Made by a program: the position numbers and the translations under genes
Notes under the pieces: model-generated
The model's database searches: none
The model's input: the letters and a program-made list of their open reading frames with translations, nothing else
What the model was told of the DNA's origin: nothing
Assembly (NCBI GenBank): GCA_022510505.1
Contig: JAFLTL010000014.1
Location: 1-57,558, forward strand
Source: Muribaculaceae bacterium
Lineage (GTDB): Bacteria; Bacteroidota; Bacteroidia; Bacteroidales; Muribaculaceae
DNA: 57,558 nucleotides
Direction of reading: 5' to 3'
Shown: piece after piece, positions 1 through 8,643 of the stretch
Numbering within the stretch: the first letter of the stretch is position 1
How the letters are laid out: each line of letters starts with the position of its first letter

Positions 1-2
1 AT

Positions 3-86
3 GTCCGGATGGCGGAATTGGTAGACGCGCTACTTTGAGGGGGTAGTGAGCATTCGCTCGTGTGAGTTCGAGTCTCATTTCGGACA
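3..86 (+). tRNA. tRNA-Leu (anticodon GAG)
   Basis: A full class II cloverleaf can be folded. The acceptor stem is 3-9 with 79-85 (one G-T pair) and the discriminator is A86. The anticodon stem is 30-34 with 42-46 and the loop holds GAG at 37-39, which reads leucine CUC/CUU codons. A long variable arm follows, then a T arm with the TTCGAGT loop at 67-73. The sequence after A86 is CCCA, so a correctly placed CCA end is not encoded and would be added by the nucleotidyltransferase. Its promoter lies outside the window. Confidence 0.95.
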
Positions 87-97
87 CCCAACAAAAC

Positions 98-140
98 CCC
101 GATTGTCTTTCAATCAGGACAATCGGGATTTTTATTTTTA
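98..140 (+). terminator. Rho-independent terminator after tRNA-Leu
   Basis: A perfect 10-bp stem (98-107 with 118-127, arm CCCGATTGTC) with a 10-nt loop is followed by a T-rich run (ATTTTTATTTTT). It sits 12 nt after the tRNA and separates it from rpmH. Confidence 0.9.
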
Positions 141-222
141 CTTGACCATCCATTCTCCCACAATAAAGAACGATAAAAGAAAGTCTAACAGGTAAAACAA
201 GTGAATGAATCGTTGTTTTTTG

Positions 223-254
223 TTTGCATGTTTGAAAAACAATAAGTACCTTTG
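223..254 (+). promoter_or_regulatory. Bacteroidota promoter of rpmH
   Basis: The -7 box TACCTTTG is at 247-254 and a -33 TTTG at 223-226, separated by 20 nt, which is the spacing expected for the Bacteroidota primary sigma factor. It leaves a leader of about 35 nt before the rpmH ATG. Confidence 0.8.
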
Positions 255-295
255 CCGTTCGGAAAAAGAAAAAGAAAACTAAATAGAAACGTCTC

Positions 296-451
296 ATGAA
301 ACGCACATTTCAACCTTCTAACCGCAAACGCGTTAACAAACACGGATTCCGTGAAAGAATGGCTACCGCCGACGGTCGTAAAGTTCTTGCTCGCCGCCGC
401 GCCAAAGGTCGCGCACGCCTAACGGTTTCATCAGCTATCGCCAGCAAATAA
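296..451 (+). CDS. rpmH: 50S ribosomal protein L34
   Basis: This 51-residue basic protein begins [20 protein letters not shown] and continues with the family signature [19 protein letters not shown], so identification is safe. It is a structural protein of the large ribosomal subunit near the exit-tunnel region. The length is normal. The ATG at 296 is the only sensible start and is preceded by a good Bacteroidota promoter. In many bacteria rpmH lies beside rnpA and dnaA; here it stands alone between a tRNA and the GH3-porX cluster. Confidence 0.97.
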   Translation: MKRTFQPSNRKRVNKHGFRERMATADGRKVLARRRAKGRARLTVSSAIASK

Positions 452-464
452 AGAACTTCCATGA

Positions 465-556
465 TGCCTCAGCCGAGGCACTCAATCTCATTTAGGCAGT
501 CGGCATTCGATATTTATCCTTGCCCGCTGCCTTTGATTTTTATTTAATTACAACCC
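465..556 (+). terminator. Possible terminator region after rpmH
   Basis: Two structures can be drawn downstream of rpmH: a perfect 6-bp hairpin TGCCTC/GAGGCA with a 4-nt loop (465-480), and a looser AGGCAG/CTGCCT pairing with a long loop, followed by a T-rich stretch (TTTGATTTTTATTTAATT). Either could end rpmH transcription; neither is a textbook terminator. Confidence 0.4.
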
Positions 557-566
557 AAATCCACAA

Positions 567-2087
567 ATGCTCAACGTCACCCCTATTGCAAGGAAATTTT
601 TCGAAGGAAAAATTAAAAATATGCATCAATGGGAAGGAAAGGTCGAGGAAGTACAAATGAAAGTCCTCCGACACCTACTTGAGAGTGCCCGCGACACTCT
701 AATTGGACATGAAGGTGGATTTGTTCGTATTAAATCCTACGACCGATTCTCTAAAGCTCTCCCCATCGCCCATTATGAGCAGGTCAGAGAGTTGATAATG
801 AGAGTTGTAAAGGGTGAGCCCCATATCCTTTGGCCCGGGAAAGTGAAAAACTTCGCCCAATCATCAGGAACTTCCGATGGCAAAAGCAAATACATCCCGA
901 TCACTCATGAAGGATTGACCCGAAACCATATAGCGGGAGCTGCCTATGCGGTTGCTTCCTATCTAAACTCTAACCAAAATTCACGAATGTTTTCCGGACG
1001 GGGATTTATCCTCGGGGGCAGCTTTTCTTCCACTCTCGACACAAAACTACCAAAAGATGTCAAGATTGGCGACCTATCGGCGACCCTGATTTCCCGGGTT
1101 CCCGAATTTGTCAATTTCTTCTATAGGGTACCTTCGAAAAGAATCGCATTGATGGCTGACTGGGAACAGAAACTCCCTGCTCTCGTCACCGCTTCTTCTA
1201 CCCAAAATGTCACCAACATTTCAGGGGTTCCTTCATGGTTCCTGACAGTCATGACATCTATCCTCGACTACACCGGAAAAAACAGCATCCGAGAAGTGTG
1301 GCCTAATCTTGAAGTGTTCTTCCACGGGGGAATCAATTTCGAACCCTATCGGGAACAATACCATAAAGTTATCGGAGGAAATGATTCCGACATGCATTAC
1401 GTAGAGACCTACAATGCTTCAGAAGGATTCTTCGCAGTTCAAGACGAACCGGCCAACAAAGCCATGAGACTTCTACTTGACGCTGGCATTTTCTTTGAAT
1501 TCCTTGAAGCGGGGAAACGAGTACCAGTTCCCGCATGGGATGTCAAACCGGGAAAAATCTATGAGATGCTCATAACTACCTGCAATGGCCTATGGAGATA
1601 TTCACCCGGCGACACAGTGCAGGTATGTGAGGTAGACCCGCTGAGAATCAAGGTTGTGGGACGAACCAAACATTTTATAAATGCATTCGGAGAAGAAGTA
1701 ATGGTGTTCAATGCCGACGCCGCATTGTTGGAAGCCTGTAAGTCGACCGGAGCACATGTGCTCAACTATACCGCCGCTCCGGTTTATGCCCACGACAAAA
1801 TGCGTGGTCGACACCAATGGCTTATTGAATTCTCCAAAATGCCCGATTCATTGGAGAAGTTCACTCACATTCTTGATAGCACTCTGAGAAATGTCAACAG
1901 TGACTACGATGCAAAGCGCTCCCACTCTCTGTTTCTTGACGAAGCCGAAGTAATAGTGGCTAACCAAGGAGTTTTCGACAAATGGCTAGCTTCTACAGGA
2001 AAAATGGGCGGACAAAGAAAAGTTCCACGACTTTCCAATGACCGACTCATCATGGAACATCTTCTGACTCTTAATCGACGCTCATGA
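567..2087 (+). CDS. GH3-family adenylate-forming enzyme (auxin-responsive GH3-like)
   Basis: This 506-residue protein belongs to the GH3 branch of the ANL-like adenylating enzymes. The three nucleotide-binding motifs are visible: SSGTSDGKSKYIP (about residues 99-111), TYNASEG (281-287) and LWRYSPGDT (342-350). Plant GH3 enzymes adenylate small carboxylic acids such as jasmonate or auxin and conjugate them to amino acids. The bacterial substrate is unknown, so the reaction here is inferred only as acyl-AMP formation, perhaps followed by amide bond formation. It has no signal peptide and should be cytoplasmic. Its stop codon overlaps the porX start (ATGA at 2084-2087), suggesting coupled translation with the regulator. 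Confidence 0.9.
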   Translation: MLNVTPIARKFFEGKIKNMHQWEGKVEEVQMKVLRHLLESARDTLIGHEGGFVRIKSYDRFSKALPIAHYEQVRELIMRVVKGEPHILWPGKVKNFAQSSGTSDGKSKYIPITHEGLTRNHIAGAAYAVASYLNSNQNSRMFSGRGFILGGSFSSTLDTKLPKDVKIGDLSATLISRVPEFVNFFYRVPSKRIALMADWEQKLPALVTASSTQNVTNISGVPSWFLTVMTSILDYTGKNSIREVWPNLEVFFHGGINFEPYREQYHKVIGGNDSDMHYVETYNASEGFFAVQDEPANKAMRLLLDAGIFFEFLEAGKRVPVPAWDVKPGKIYEMLITTCNGLWRYSPGDTVQVCEVDPLRIKVVGRTKHFINAFGEEVMVFNADAALLEACKSTGAHVLNYTAAPVYAHDKMRGRHQWLIEFSKMPDSLEKFTHILDSTLRNVNSDYDAKRSHSLFLDEAEVIVANQGVFDKWLASTGKMGGQRKVPRLSNDRLIMEHLLTLNRRS

Positions 2088-3661
2088 GTAAAGGAGAACA
2101 TCGTCACAAAATTCTTTGGATCGACGATGAGATCGACCTTCTCAAACCGCATATCCTTTTTTTGAACCAGAAAGGATATGATGTCGACAGCGCATCTTCA
2201 GGTACCGAAGCACTCGATTTGCTCGCAAAAGACAGTCATAATTGGGACATTATCATGCTCGACGAGAACATGCCGGGTCTCTCAGGACTTGAAACGCTTG
2301 AACGATTGAAACTTATCGCATCCCACCTCCCAGTAATCATGATTACAAAAAGTGAGGAGGAAAACATAATGGATCAGGCCGTCGGTAATCAAATTGCCGA
2401 CTATCTTATAAAACCGGTCAACCCGCGGCAAATTCTTTCCTCGTTAAAGAAAATATTGCATAGCGAACAACTTGTCACCGAACAAGCCGCCAATAGCTAC
2501 CGACGTGAATTCCTCGACATCTCCAACCTGATCTCGCAAGCTTCGACATTCGTCGAGTGGTCGGAAATCTATCGACGCCTGACACTTAGAAGCATCGAAT
2601 TCGGAGAATCGGCTCCCGATTTGGCCGAGCTACTCAGGACACAACTCGACGAAGCAAATAAAGGGTTTTTCCGATTTATTTCACGAAACTACCTGGATTG
2701 GATTGCTGGGCAGTCCGAAGACGCTCCCATATTAAGCCACAAGATTCTTGAAAACTTCGTTTTACCTAAATTGAACGATGGGAAAAAGGTTGTCCTGCTG
2801 CTAATCGATAACTTGCGGCTTGACCAATGGTTTGCCTTGCGGCCTTTGATTCTAGATATTTTCGATATAGAACGAGAGAACACTTGCTCGGCTTTACTTC
2901 CCACTGCCACTCAATATTGTCGTAACGCGATTTTCTCAGGACTCCTTCCACTGGACATCCGGAAACGTTTCCCCGAGCTCTGGGTAGACGAAGATTCACC
3001 CGAGAGCAAGAATCTTAACGAGGAACCACTGTTGCAAAACTGGCTCGACTCAAAAAAACTATCAAACCTAAGGCTGAAATACTATAAGGCCAACGATTCT
3101 GCTGCTCTACAAAAGATTCTGAAGGAATATAACCCCGACTCTTTCGACTTATCGGTCGTCGTCATTAATTTTATCGACATTCTTTCTCATTCCAAAACCG
3201 ATTCGATGATGATTAAGGAATTGGCTTCTAACGATGCCGCCTATCGTTCCTTGTCAGCTTCATGGTTCCGACATTCACCCATCAGAGATCTCCTTCGTAA
3301 AATAGCCGTTCAATCCTCCCCAACTTCGCTTATCCTGACTACCGACCATGGTTCAGTCAGAGTAACAAATCCTGTTAAGGTCATCGGCGACCGAGACACA
3401 AACGATGCGCTTCGCTATAAAGTCGGGAAGAATCTTTCATTTCCATCAAAGGATGTCTTTGAAATCAAAAGTCCGACAATAGCGGGATTGCCGTCTCCTT
3501 TTCTCTCGGCATCCTATATCTGCGCCCGACCGGGTGATTATTTCGTCTATCCCAACAACTTTAACCATTACTCATCTTTTTATCAGGACAGCTATCAGCA
3601 TGGAGGAATTTCTCTGGAGGAAATGATACTCCCTGTTGTAACTCTAAAAAACAAATCATGA
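2084..3661 (+). CDS. porX: PorX: response regulator with PglZ phosphodiesterase domain
   Basis: The 525 residues contain a CheY-like receiver (about 8-125) with acidic pair D14/D15, phospho-acceptor D60, T88 and K110, then a helical linker and a PglZ domain of the alkaline phosphatase superfamily. All expected metal or catalytic residues are present: D242, T274, D365, H369, D421, H422 and H506. In Porphyromonas gingivalis, PorX works with the sensor PorY and sigma factor SigP to control type IX secretion genes, and its PglZ domain cleaves oligonucleotides. No PorY or type IX secretion gene is in this window. It overlaps its neighbours by 4 nt on both sides. Confidence 0.93.
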   Translation: MSKGEHRHKILWIDDEIDLLKPHILFLNQKGYDVDSASSGTEALDLLAKDSHNWDIIMLDENMPGLSGLETLERLKLIASHLPVIMITKSEEENIMDQAVGNQIADYLIKPVNPRQILSSLKKILHSEQLVTEQAANSYRREFLDISNLISQASTFVEWSEIYRRLTLRSIEFGESAPDLAELLRTQLDEANKGFFRFISRNYLDWIAGQSEDAPILSHKILENFVLPKLNDGKKVVLLLIDNLRLDQWFALRPLILDIFDIERENTCSALLPTATQYCRNAIFSGLLPLDIRKRFPELWVDEDSPESKNLNEEPLLQNWLDSKKLSNLRLKYYKANDSAALQKILKEYNPDSFDLSVVVINFIDILSHSKTDSMMIKELASNDAAYRSLSASWFRHSPIRDLLRKIAVQSSPTSLILTTDHGSVRVTNPVKVIGDRDTNDALRYKVGKNLSFPSKDVFEIKSPTIAGLPSPFLSASYICARPGDYFVYPNNFNHYSSFYQDSYQHGGISLEEMILPVVTLKNKS

Positions 3662-4104
3662 AACAAACAATCAAAATAGATAACCTGGAGGCATTGCCCC
3701 AAGCTGTCAACAAGTTCATCGACCTGATGGGCGACTACACCGTGTTTGCGTTCCATGGAGAAATGGGAGCCGGTAAAACCACTTTCATCCGCGAGCTGGC
3801 ACGACAGCTTGGAGTCGATGAAGACCTCGCAGTCAATTCCCCGTCCTTCTCTTTGATAAACGAATATCGGTCCGACTCTTCAGCTCAACTGATCTATCAT
3901 TTCGACCTCTATCGTCTTGAGAACATTGAAGAGGCTGTGGATATAGGTGTGGAAGATTATCTCGAGTCGGGAGCTCTTTGTCTTATCGAATGGCCCGATG
4001 TCATTGACCCACTCCTGCCACTCGACACTGTCGACGTCATTTTGTCGGTGAATTCAGCCGACAATAGCCGCATAATCACCATCGACGACCACGAAAACGA
4101 CTAA
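3658..4104 (+). CDS. tsaE: tRNA threonylcarbamoyladenosine biosynthesis ATPase TsaE
   Basis: This 148-residue P-loop protein has the TsaE features in order: Walker A GEMGAGKTT (34-42), NSPSFSLINEY (60-70), HFDLYRL (81-87) and CLIEWPD (108-114). TsaE works with TsaB, TsaC and TsaD to make the t6A37 modification in ANN-decoding tRNAs. SPSF replaces the commoner SPTF, a conservative change. The ATG at 3658 overlaps the porX stop, so the two are probably translated together. The other Tsa genes are not in the window. Confidence 0.95.
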   Translation: MKQTIKIDNLEALPQAVNKFIDLMGDYTVFAFHGEMGAGKTTFIRELARQLGVDEDLAVNSPSFSLINEYRSDSSAQLIYHFDLYRLENIEEAVDIGVEDYLESGALCLIEWPDVIDPLLPLDTVDVILSVNSADNSRIITIDDHEND

Positions 4105-4116
4105 TCTACTGTTTCA

Positions 4117-4893
4117 ATGAGAATAATCACCATTGAAGAGTGTGCCTCCACCAACACCACGTTAAAGGAAATGGTAGCCGGACCCGAATGGCTTCCGTCT
4201 GGTACGACTCTGAGGGCAATCAAGCAAACAGCCGGACGTGGACAACGGGGAAACACATGGGAATCGGAACCAGGAATGAATCTTACATTTTCAATGGTAC
4301 TTCGCCCCGGAGCCGTCAAACCCTCGATGCACTTCATCGTTTCCGAAGCCATCGCATTAGGCGTAACCAAGTTTCTTCTCCTCAAACCGGGAATGGAACA
4401 TCATCGTGTTGAAATAAAATGGCCAAATGACATTCTCGTTGACGGTAGAAAAATCGCAGGAATTCTGATCGAGAACAATCTGGAAGCCGAGGGAGTAATT
4501 CTTCATTCAATCGCCGGAATCGGAGTCAACATCAACCAGACCTTCTTTTCGGCAGCTGCACCTAATGCCGTTTCCTTGTCAATGCTGACAAAGGAATACT
4601 ACGATCTAGACATTCTGATGACGGAATTGGCAAACATGATCAATCTTTGTGTCAGCCAGATTGCTCCCCAAATAACCATCCTGAACCACGACAATTCAGC
4701 CATACCTCCGATTCAAAGTGATTATATGGGTCTTTTATGGCGCAAGAGCGGAGTCCATCGCTGGAAAGATATGTCGAACGGCGAAGAATTCGACGCATCA
4801 ATAGTAACAGTTGCCCTAACTGGACAACTGTTGCTGAAAGAAAACGACGGAAGAATGCGTCGTTATATGTTCAAAGAAGTGATGCCTATCTAA
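4117..4893 (+). CDS. birA: Biotin--[acetyl-CoA-carboxylase] ligase, monofunctional
   Basis: The 258-residue protein carries the biotin protein ligase signature GRGQRGNTW (40-48) and KWPNDI (101-106), followed by GRKIAGILIE. It activates biotin as biotinyl-AMP and transfers it to a carrier-protein lysine. It lacks the N-terminal helix-turn-helix of E. coli BirA, so it should be an enzyme only and not the biotin repressor. It starts 12 nt after tsaE and is probably the last gene of the GH3-porX-tsaE run. Its last 8 nt overlap the end of the convergent TolC-family gene, leaving no room for a terminator between them. Confidence 0.92.
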   Translation: MRIITIEECASTNTTLKEMVAGPEWLPSGTTLRAIKQTAGRGQRGNTWESEPGMNLTFSMVLRPGAVKPSMHFIVSEAIALGVTKFLLLKPGMEHHRVEIKWPNDILVDGRKIAGILIENNLEAEGVILHSIAGIGVNINQTFFSAAAPNAVSLSMLTKEYYDLDILMTELANMINLCVSQIAPQITILNHDNSAIPPIQSDYMGLLWRKSGVHRWKDMSNGEEFDASIVTVALTGQLLLKENDGRMRRYMFKEVMPI

Positions 4894-6238
4894 TATTTCC
4901 TTCGTAGAATCGAAGAACTCTGTAACGCAACAGACATTCATAGCGCGAGCGGATCCTTTGAAGAGTCATGGCAAGCAATGAATTCTTGCTCTGCTCAAAC
5001 TCCTGAGGAGTCGCTCTTCCTATATTGTATTTCTCCTGCATCGCGTTGAACGCTTCCTGGGATATTCTCTCGGTCTCAAGAGATGTCAAATATGTCTCCC
5101 GGGCCCCCGATGCTTGATAATAGGCCGTTTGAATGGTTCGATACAGTTCTGTCTCGGCCTGCTCAAGTTGCAATTTAGCTTGAAATTGCTGGATGCGTGC
5201 TCTTCTGACATTATTTTTCGTCGACAAACCGTCAAAGATAGGAATTGAAAGCGAGAAACCTAAAGTCTTGGTGAAGTTAGTTTTCATCTGGTCCTTGAAA
5301 CTCTGGTTGTCGAAACCATTGACCGTATAATAACTGCTGCCGATTCCACCCACGAACGAGAGTGTCGGAATCCAACCGCTCTTCGCTACCGATACATATT
5401 TCTCTGCGGCGTCAATGGCATTTCTCGACGCCTTCAAATTGTTGTTATTGATCAACGCGCTCCTGTAAACATCCTCAGCTGTCGGGATAATCGGTAGAAC
5501 CTCGTCCTCGCTCAGTGGGACAATACTGAAATTATCGATTGACGATAATTGCAACAGTTGGGTCAGATCCAACACCGAATTGGTGTAATCGTTTCTCGAA
5601 GTGACTATCTGCAACTCATCCTGTGCCTTTTGCGACTCAGCCTCCAAAAGATCTATTTCGGCTATCTTACCATTCTCGGCCAAAGCTTTCTGACGCTCGA
5701 ACTCATAGGTCGAAAGCTCCAGCTGGTTCTGTGCTGTCATCAAAAGCTCGTAGTTGTAGAGAACTTGCAAATAGGCCGTAATAACGTTCAATGTAACGTC
5801 ATCCTTTGCGGCTTCTACCTGATAAAGTAGTGTGGTGAGATTAACTTGCTCATATTTCAAATTCCTGATATTCCTCAAACCTTGGAACAACGGAAGCGAA
5901 GCGTTGAGTCCCCATTGGAAATTGGTGGTGTTGCGGTTGGCGTAGATATTTTCCGATGTCAGTCCGCGACCGAAATTTATCATTTCGTTTACCGAACCGT
6001 TGACAGTGGGAAGAAAATTATTCTTGGCTTGAGTGACCGCCACCTCTCCGTTGAGCTGGTCTAATTGTCGAGCCTTCACCGACAGGTTGTTGTTTATCGC
6101 ATAGCTAATGCAACTGTCAAGACTCCATGCTCCCGGAGAGCCGATGGGCAACGCCATCGTTGTCGTCTCGGCTTTCAGTGTCATCGCATTGATCACAATT
6201 ATTGACACTGCAACGATTTTCAAAATTGGATTTCTCAT
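4886..6238 (-). CDS. TolC-family outer-membrane efflux protein
   Basis: The 450-residue protein has an N-terminal signal segment (residues 1-23) followed by the two repeated halves of TolC/OEP proteins, starting at WSLDSCISYAINNNLSVKAR. Long helical stretches with AENGKIAEIDLLEAESQKAQ and YNIGRATPQEFEQSKNSLL are the periplasmic tunnel helices. It forms the outer-membrane exit duct of the adjacent MacAB-like exporter. Its ATG overlaps the adaptor stop (6235-6238), and it is the last gene of the operon. The substrate is unknown. Confidence 0.9.
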   Translation of the reverse strand: MRNPILKIVAVSIIVINAMTLKAETTTMALPIGSPGAWSLDSCISYAINNNLSVKARQLDQLNGEVAVTQAKNNFLPTVNGSVNEMINFGRGLTSENIYANRNTTNFQWGLNASLPLFQGLRNIRNLKYEQVNLTTLLYQVEAAKDDVTLNVITAYLQVLYNYELLMTAQNQLELSTYEFERQKALAENGKIAEIDLLEAESQKAQDELQIVTSRNDYTNSVLDLTQLLQLSSIDNFSIVPLSEDEVLPIIPTAEDVYRSALINNNNLKASRNAIDAAEKYVSVAKSGWIPTLSFVGGIGSSYYTVNGFDNQSFKDQMKTNFTKTLGFSLSIPIFDGLSTKNNVRRARIQQFQAKLQLEQAETELYRTIQTAYYQASGARETYLTSLETERISQEAFNAMQEKYNIGRATPQEFEQSKNSLLAMTLQRIRSRYECLLRYRVLRFYEGNIR

Positions 6239-7347
6239 CTCTCTTTGCCCAGTTTGGAGCCTCTTAGCTGCGTTTCTGTTGTGATATTGTCATTCTTGAT
6301 CGAGATATTAACACCATCGGATATACCTGTCGTAACGGGAATTCTCTCATATTCCCTCTTTGAACCGTCCTTACCGGGCTTGGCTACATAGACAAACGAA
6401 CTGTCACCCTTGAATTCGATTACCCTTTCAGGTATGTACAAGGCGTCTTCTTCTTTCTCGAGGATTACCGCGGCGTTTGCACTGTATCCGGCACGAAGTT
6501 TCATCGTAGGGTCGGGAGTCACTGCCGCTTTGATTTCAAATGTGTTGGTCCCGTTGTCATCGGTGGCCAACGGTGCGATTTTCTCGATTGTAGCATCCAA
6601 ATGGCCATTGGATATAGCGCCAATGGTAATTTGAACTTCCATTCCCTCGGTTAGAAGGTCAACCTCAGTCTCGTCTATTTTTCCTTCGAATATCAAGTCG
6701 CTCATGTCGGCCACTGTTGCGATTGTGGTTCCGTCGTTCATGGTATTGGCTTGGATCACCGAGCTACCGACCTTCACGGGCACTTCCAGAACAAGCCCCG
6801 ATATCGTAGCCTTAACCAACGTGTTCGAACCCGATGCATTCGTTGTTGAGATACCGTCTCTGACAATTGACAGGTTATCCTTGGCTATTTCCAATTCTTC
6901 CTTTGCATTGTCCAGAGCCAGCTCGTCACGTTCGAAATTCTCACGGCTTTCGAATTTCTTCTCATAAAGTGCCTTAGTCCTGTCAAAAGTAGTCTGAGCA
7001 TTCGCCAATGCCAGCTCGGCAAGTCTTACACGGCTCTGGGCTGAAGCAAGCTGACCTTCATCGGGTATAATCTTGATCTTTGCTATGATATCTCCTTCTT
7101 TAACCTGGTCACCAGCTTCAACATTTATTTCCGAAATGATTCCCGACACCTGAGGCTTGATCTCAATCTTGTCACGAGGTTCGATTGTTCCTGTCAGGAC
7201 TGTCGTGCGGTCAATCTCGCCTTTTTGTGGATTCACCAACTCATAGTCCACGGCTTCAGGTCTTGACTTCAAGAAAAGATACACGAAGGTTCCGACAAAT
7301 AAAATTACAATCAATGTCCAAAGAAATATTCTGAAGAACTTTTTCAT
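6235..7347 (-). CDS. Periplasmic adaptor (membrane fusion protein) of MacA type
   Basis: Of 370 residues, the first about 27 form a single membrane anchor (IFLWTLIVILFVGTFVYLFL). The lipoyl half-motif GIISEINVEAGDQVKEGDII follows, then a coiled-coil hairpin (about residues 95-170), the returning lipoyl half (ATISGLVLEVPVKVGSSV) and beta-barrel domains. This is the HlyD/MacA architecture that links an inner-membrane ABC transporter to TolC. It lies between the permease and TolC genes in the order expected for a MacAB-TolC-like system. Confidence 0.92.
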   Translation of the reverse strand: MKKFFRIFLWTLIVILFVGTFVYLFLKSRPEAVDYELVNPQKGEIDRTTVLTGTIEPRDKIEIKPQVSGIISEINVEAGDQVKEGDIIAKIKIIPDEGQLASAQSRVRLAELALANAQTTFDRTKALYEKKFESRENFERDELALDNAKEELEIAKDNLSIVRDGISTTNASGSNTLVKATISGLVLEVPVKVGSSVIQANTMNDGTTIATVADMSDLIFEGKIDETEVDLLTEGMEVQITIGAISNGHLDATIEKIAPLATDDNGTNTFEIKAAVTPDPTMKLRAGYSANAAVILEKEEDALYIPERVIEFKGDSSFVYVAKPGKDGSKREYERIPVTTGISDGVNISIKNDNITTETQLRGSKLGKER

Positions 7348-7381
7348 TTTATATGATGTTTTTGATTTTTTGTCTGTTTTC

Positions 7382-8629
7382 CTATTTTGCGTTCATAGCC
7401 TCGATGGGCTTTATCTTCATTGCCTTGAGCGCTGGTATTATGCCGGCGATTACGCCTAGCACTATGAAGGTTATCACTATTTCCATGGCGCTATGGAACG
7501 ATAACGTGAAATTCACTGTGCCTTTTATCGGGTCGGCCGTCAGAATTTCGGGAATCTTCAGTGCGAATGTAGCGAAACTGACTCCTGCCAACCCGGCGAT
7601 GACTGTCAATGCGATTCCCTCCGAAAGAATTTGAACGATGATGTCGATGGGTTTGGCTCCTATTGCTCTTCGGATACCGATTTCCTGAGTTCTCTCCTTC
7701 ACGATGACCCACATGATGTTTCCAACACCGATGATACCCGCAACAAGGGTTCCAACACCAACAAACAAAGCCAGTAGCGTGACGCCCATGAACAAATTGT
7801 CGACCATTTTGAATTGTTCCGAGACATCCATGAAGAACATTGCGTTCTCATCATCGGGATGCAACGGATGGTTATTTGAGAGGATTCTTTGGATCCTGCC
7901 TCTGACATCAGTTGGAGTCATGCCGTCCTTGACGGTGAACATGAGGCCACCAATTGACTCTCCGCGATTGAACGCCCTTCGGAACATATCCATCGGGATG
8001 ATGACCGAGTCGTCGAGTTTAGCACCGATATTTACCTCACTCGTTTGATAAACAACGCCGACTATAAGGAAATATACTCCGTTGACCTCTATGAATTCTC
8101 CCAGAGGAGATGAGTTCGGGAAAAGTTCGTCGGCGACATTCTTGCCTATCACACAAACCTTCTTACCCAACAAATCGTCGGTCTCGTTCAGGAAACGTCC
8201 TTCCAGAACTATCGGCTCGAAAATCTTGGAATAGTCCGATTCTACACCCGTGGCAGTTGTTGTCGTCGACAATTTTCCTTTTCCAACTGTCACGCCCATA
8301 TTGTTGATACCAGTTATTGCTGTTATCTCGGGTATGCCTCTCTTCAGATTGTCGAGGTCGGTGAAGGTCAGGTTCCATGCCGTTCCCTTGTTGAACCCTT
8401 TATAGCTCATTGTCGTGCGTCCAGGAAATAATATCGCAGTATTGGTGGCAAAACCTTCAAAGTTCCTTCTCAGCCAATTCTCCAAACCCTGTGCGCCACC
8501 CATCAGCATCGCAAGCATCGCCGTTCCCCAGAATATCCCGAAAGCGGTCAAAAAGGTCCTGGTTTTGTTTCGGGCCAGTGTTGAGCCAATCTCTTTCCAG
8601 TTTTCTGCATCAAATAGTGCGAGTTTCAT
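7382..8629 (-). CDS. MacB-type ABC transporter permease (second copy)
   Basis: The 415-residue protein has one N-terminal membrane helix (FLTAFGIFWGTAMLAMLMGG), a large periplasmic MacB-PCD domain, and three C-terminal helices of the FtsX domain. The coupling segment KERTQEIGIRRAIGAKP precedes the last two helices. No ATPase domain is fused, unlike E. coli MacB. It is paralogous to the next upstream permease, and the two could form a heterodimer driven by the ATPase at 9857-10543. The gene starts 14 nt after its paralogue ends. Confidence 0.92.
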   Translation of the reverse strand: MKLALFDAENWKEIGSTLARNKTRTFLTAFGIFWGTAMLAMLMGGAQGLENWLRRNFEGFATNTAILFPGRTTMSYKGFNKGTAWNLTFTDLDNLKRGIPEITAITGINNMGVTVGKGKLSTTTTATGVESDYSKIFEPIVLEGRFLNETDDLLGKKVCVIGKNVADELFPNSSPLGEFIEVNGVYFLIVGVVYQTSEVNIGAKLDDSVIIPMDMFRRAFNRGESIGGLMFTVKDGMTPTDVRGRIQRILSNNHPLHPDDENAMFFMDVSEQFKMVDNLFMGVTLLALFVGVGTLVAGIIGVGNIMWVIVKERTQEIGIRRAIGAKPIDIIVQILSEGIALTVIAGLAGVSFATFALKIPEILTADPIKGTVNFTLSFHSAMEIVITFIVLGVIAGIIPALKAMKIKPIEAMNAK

Positions 8630-8643
8630 TTCAATTCTCCTAT

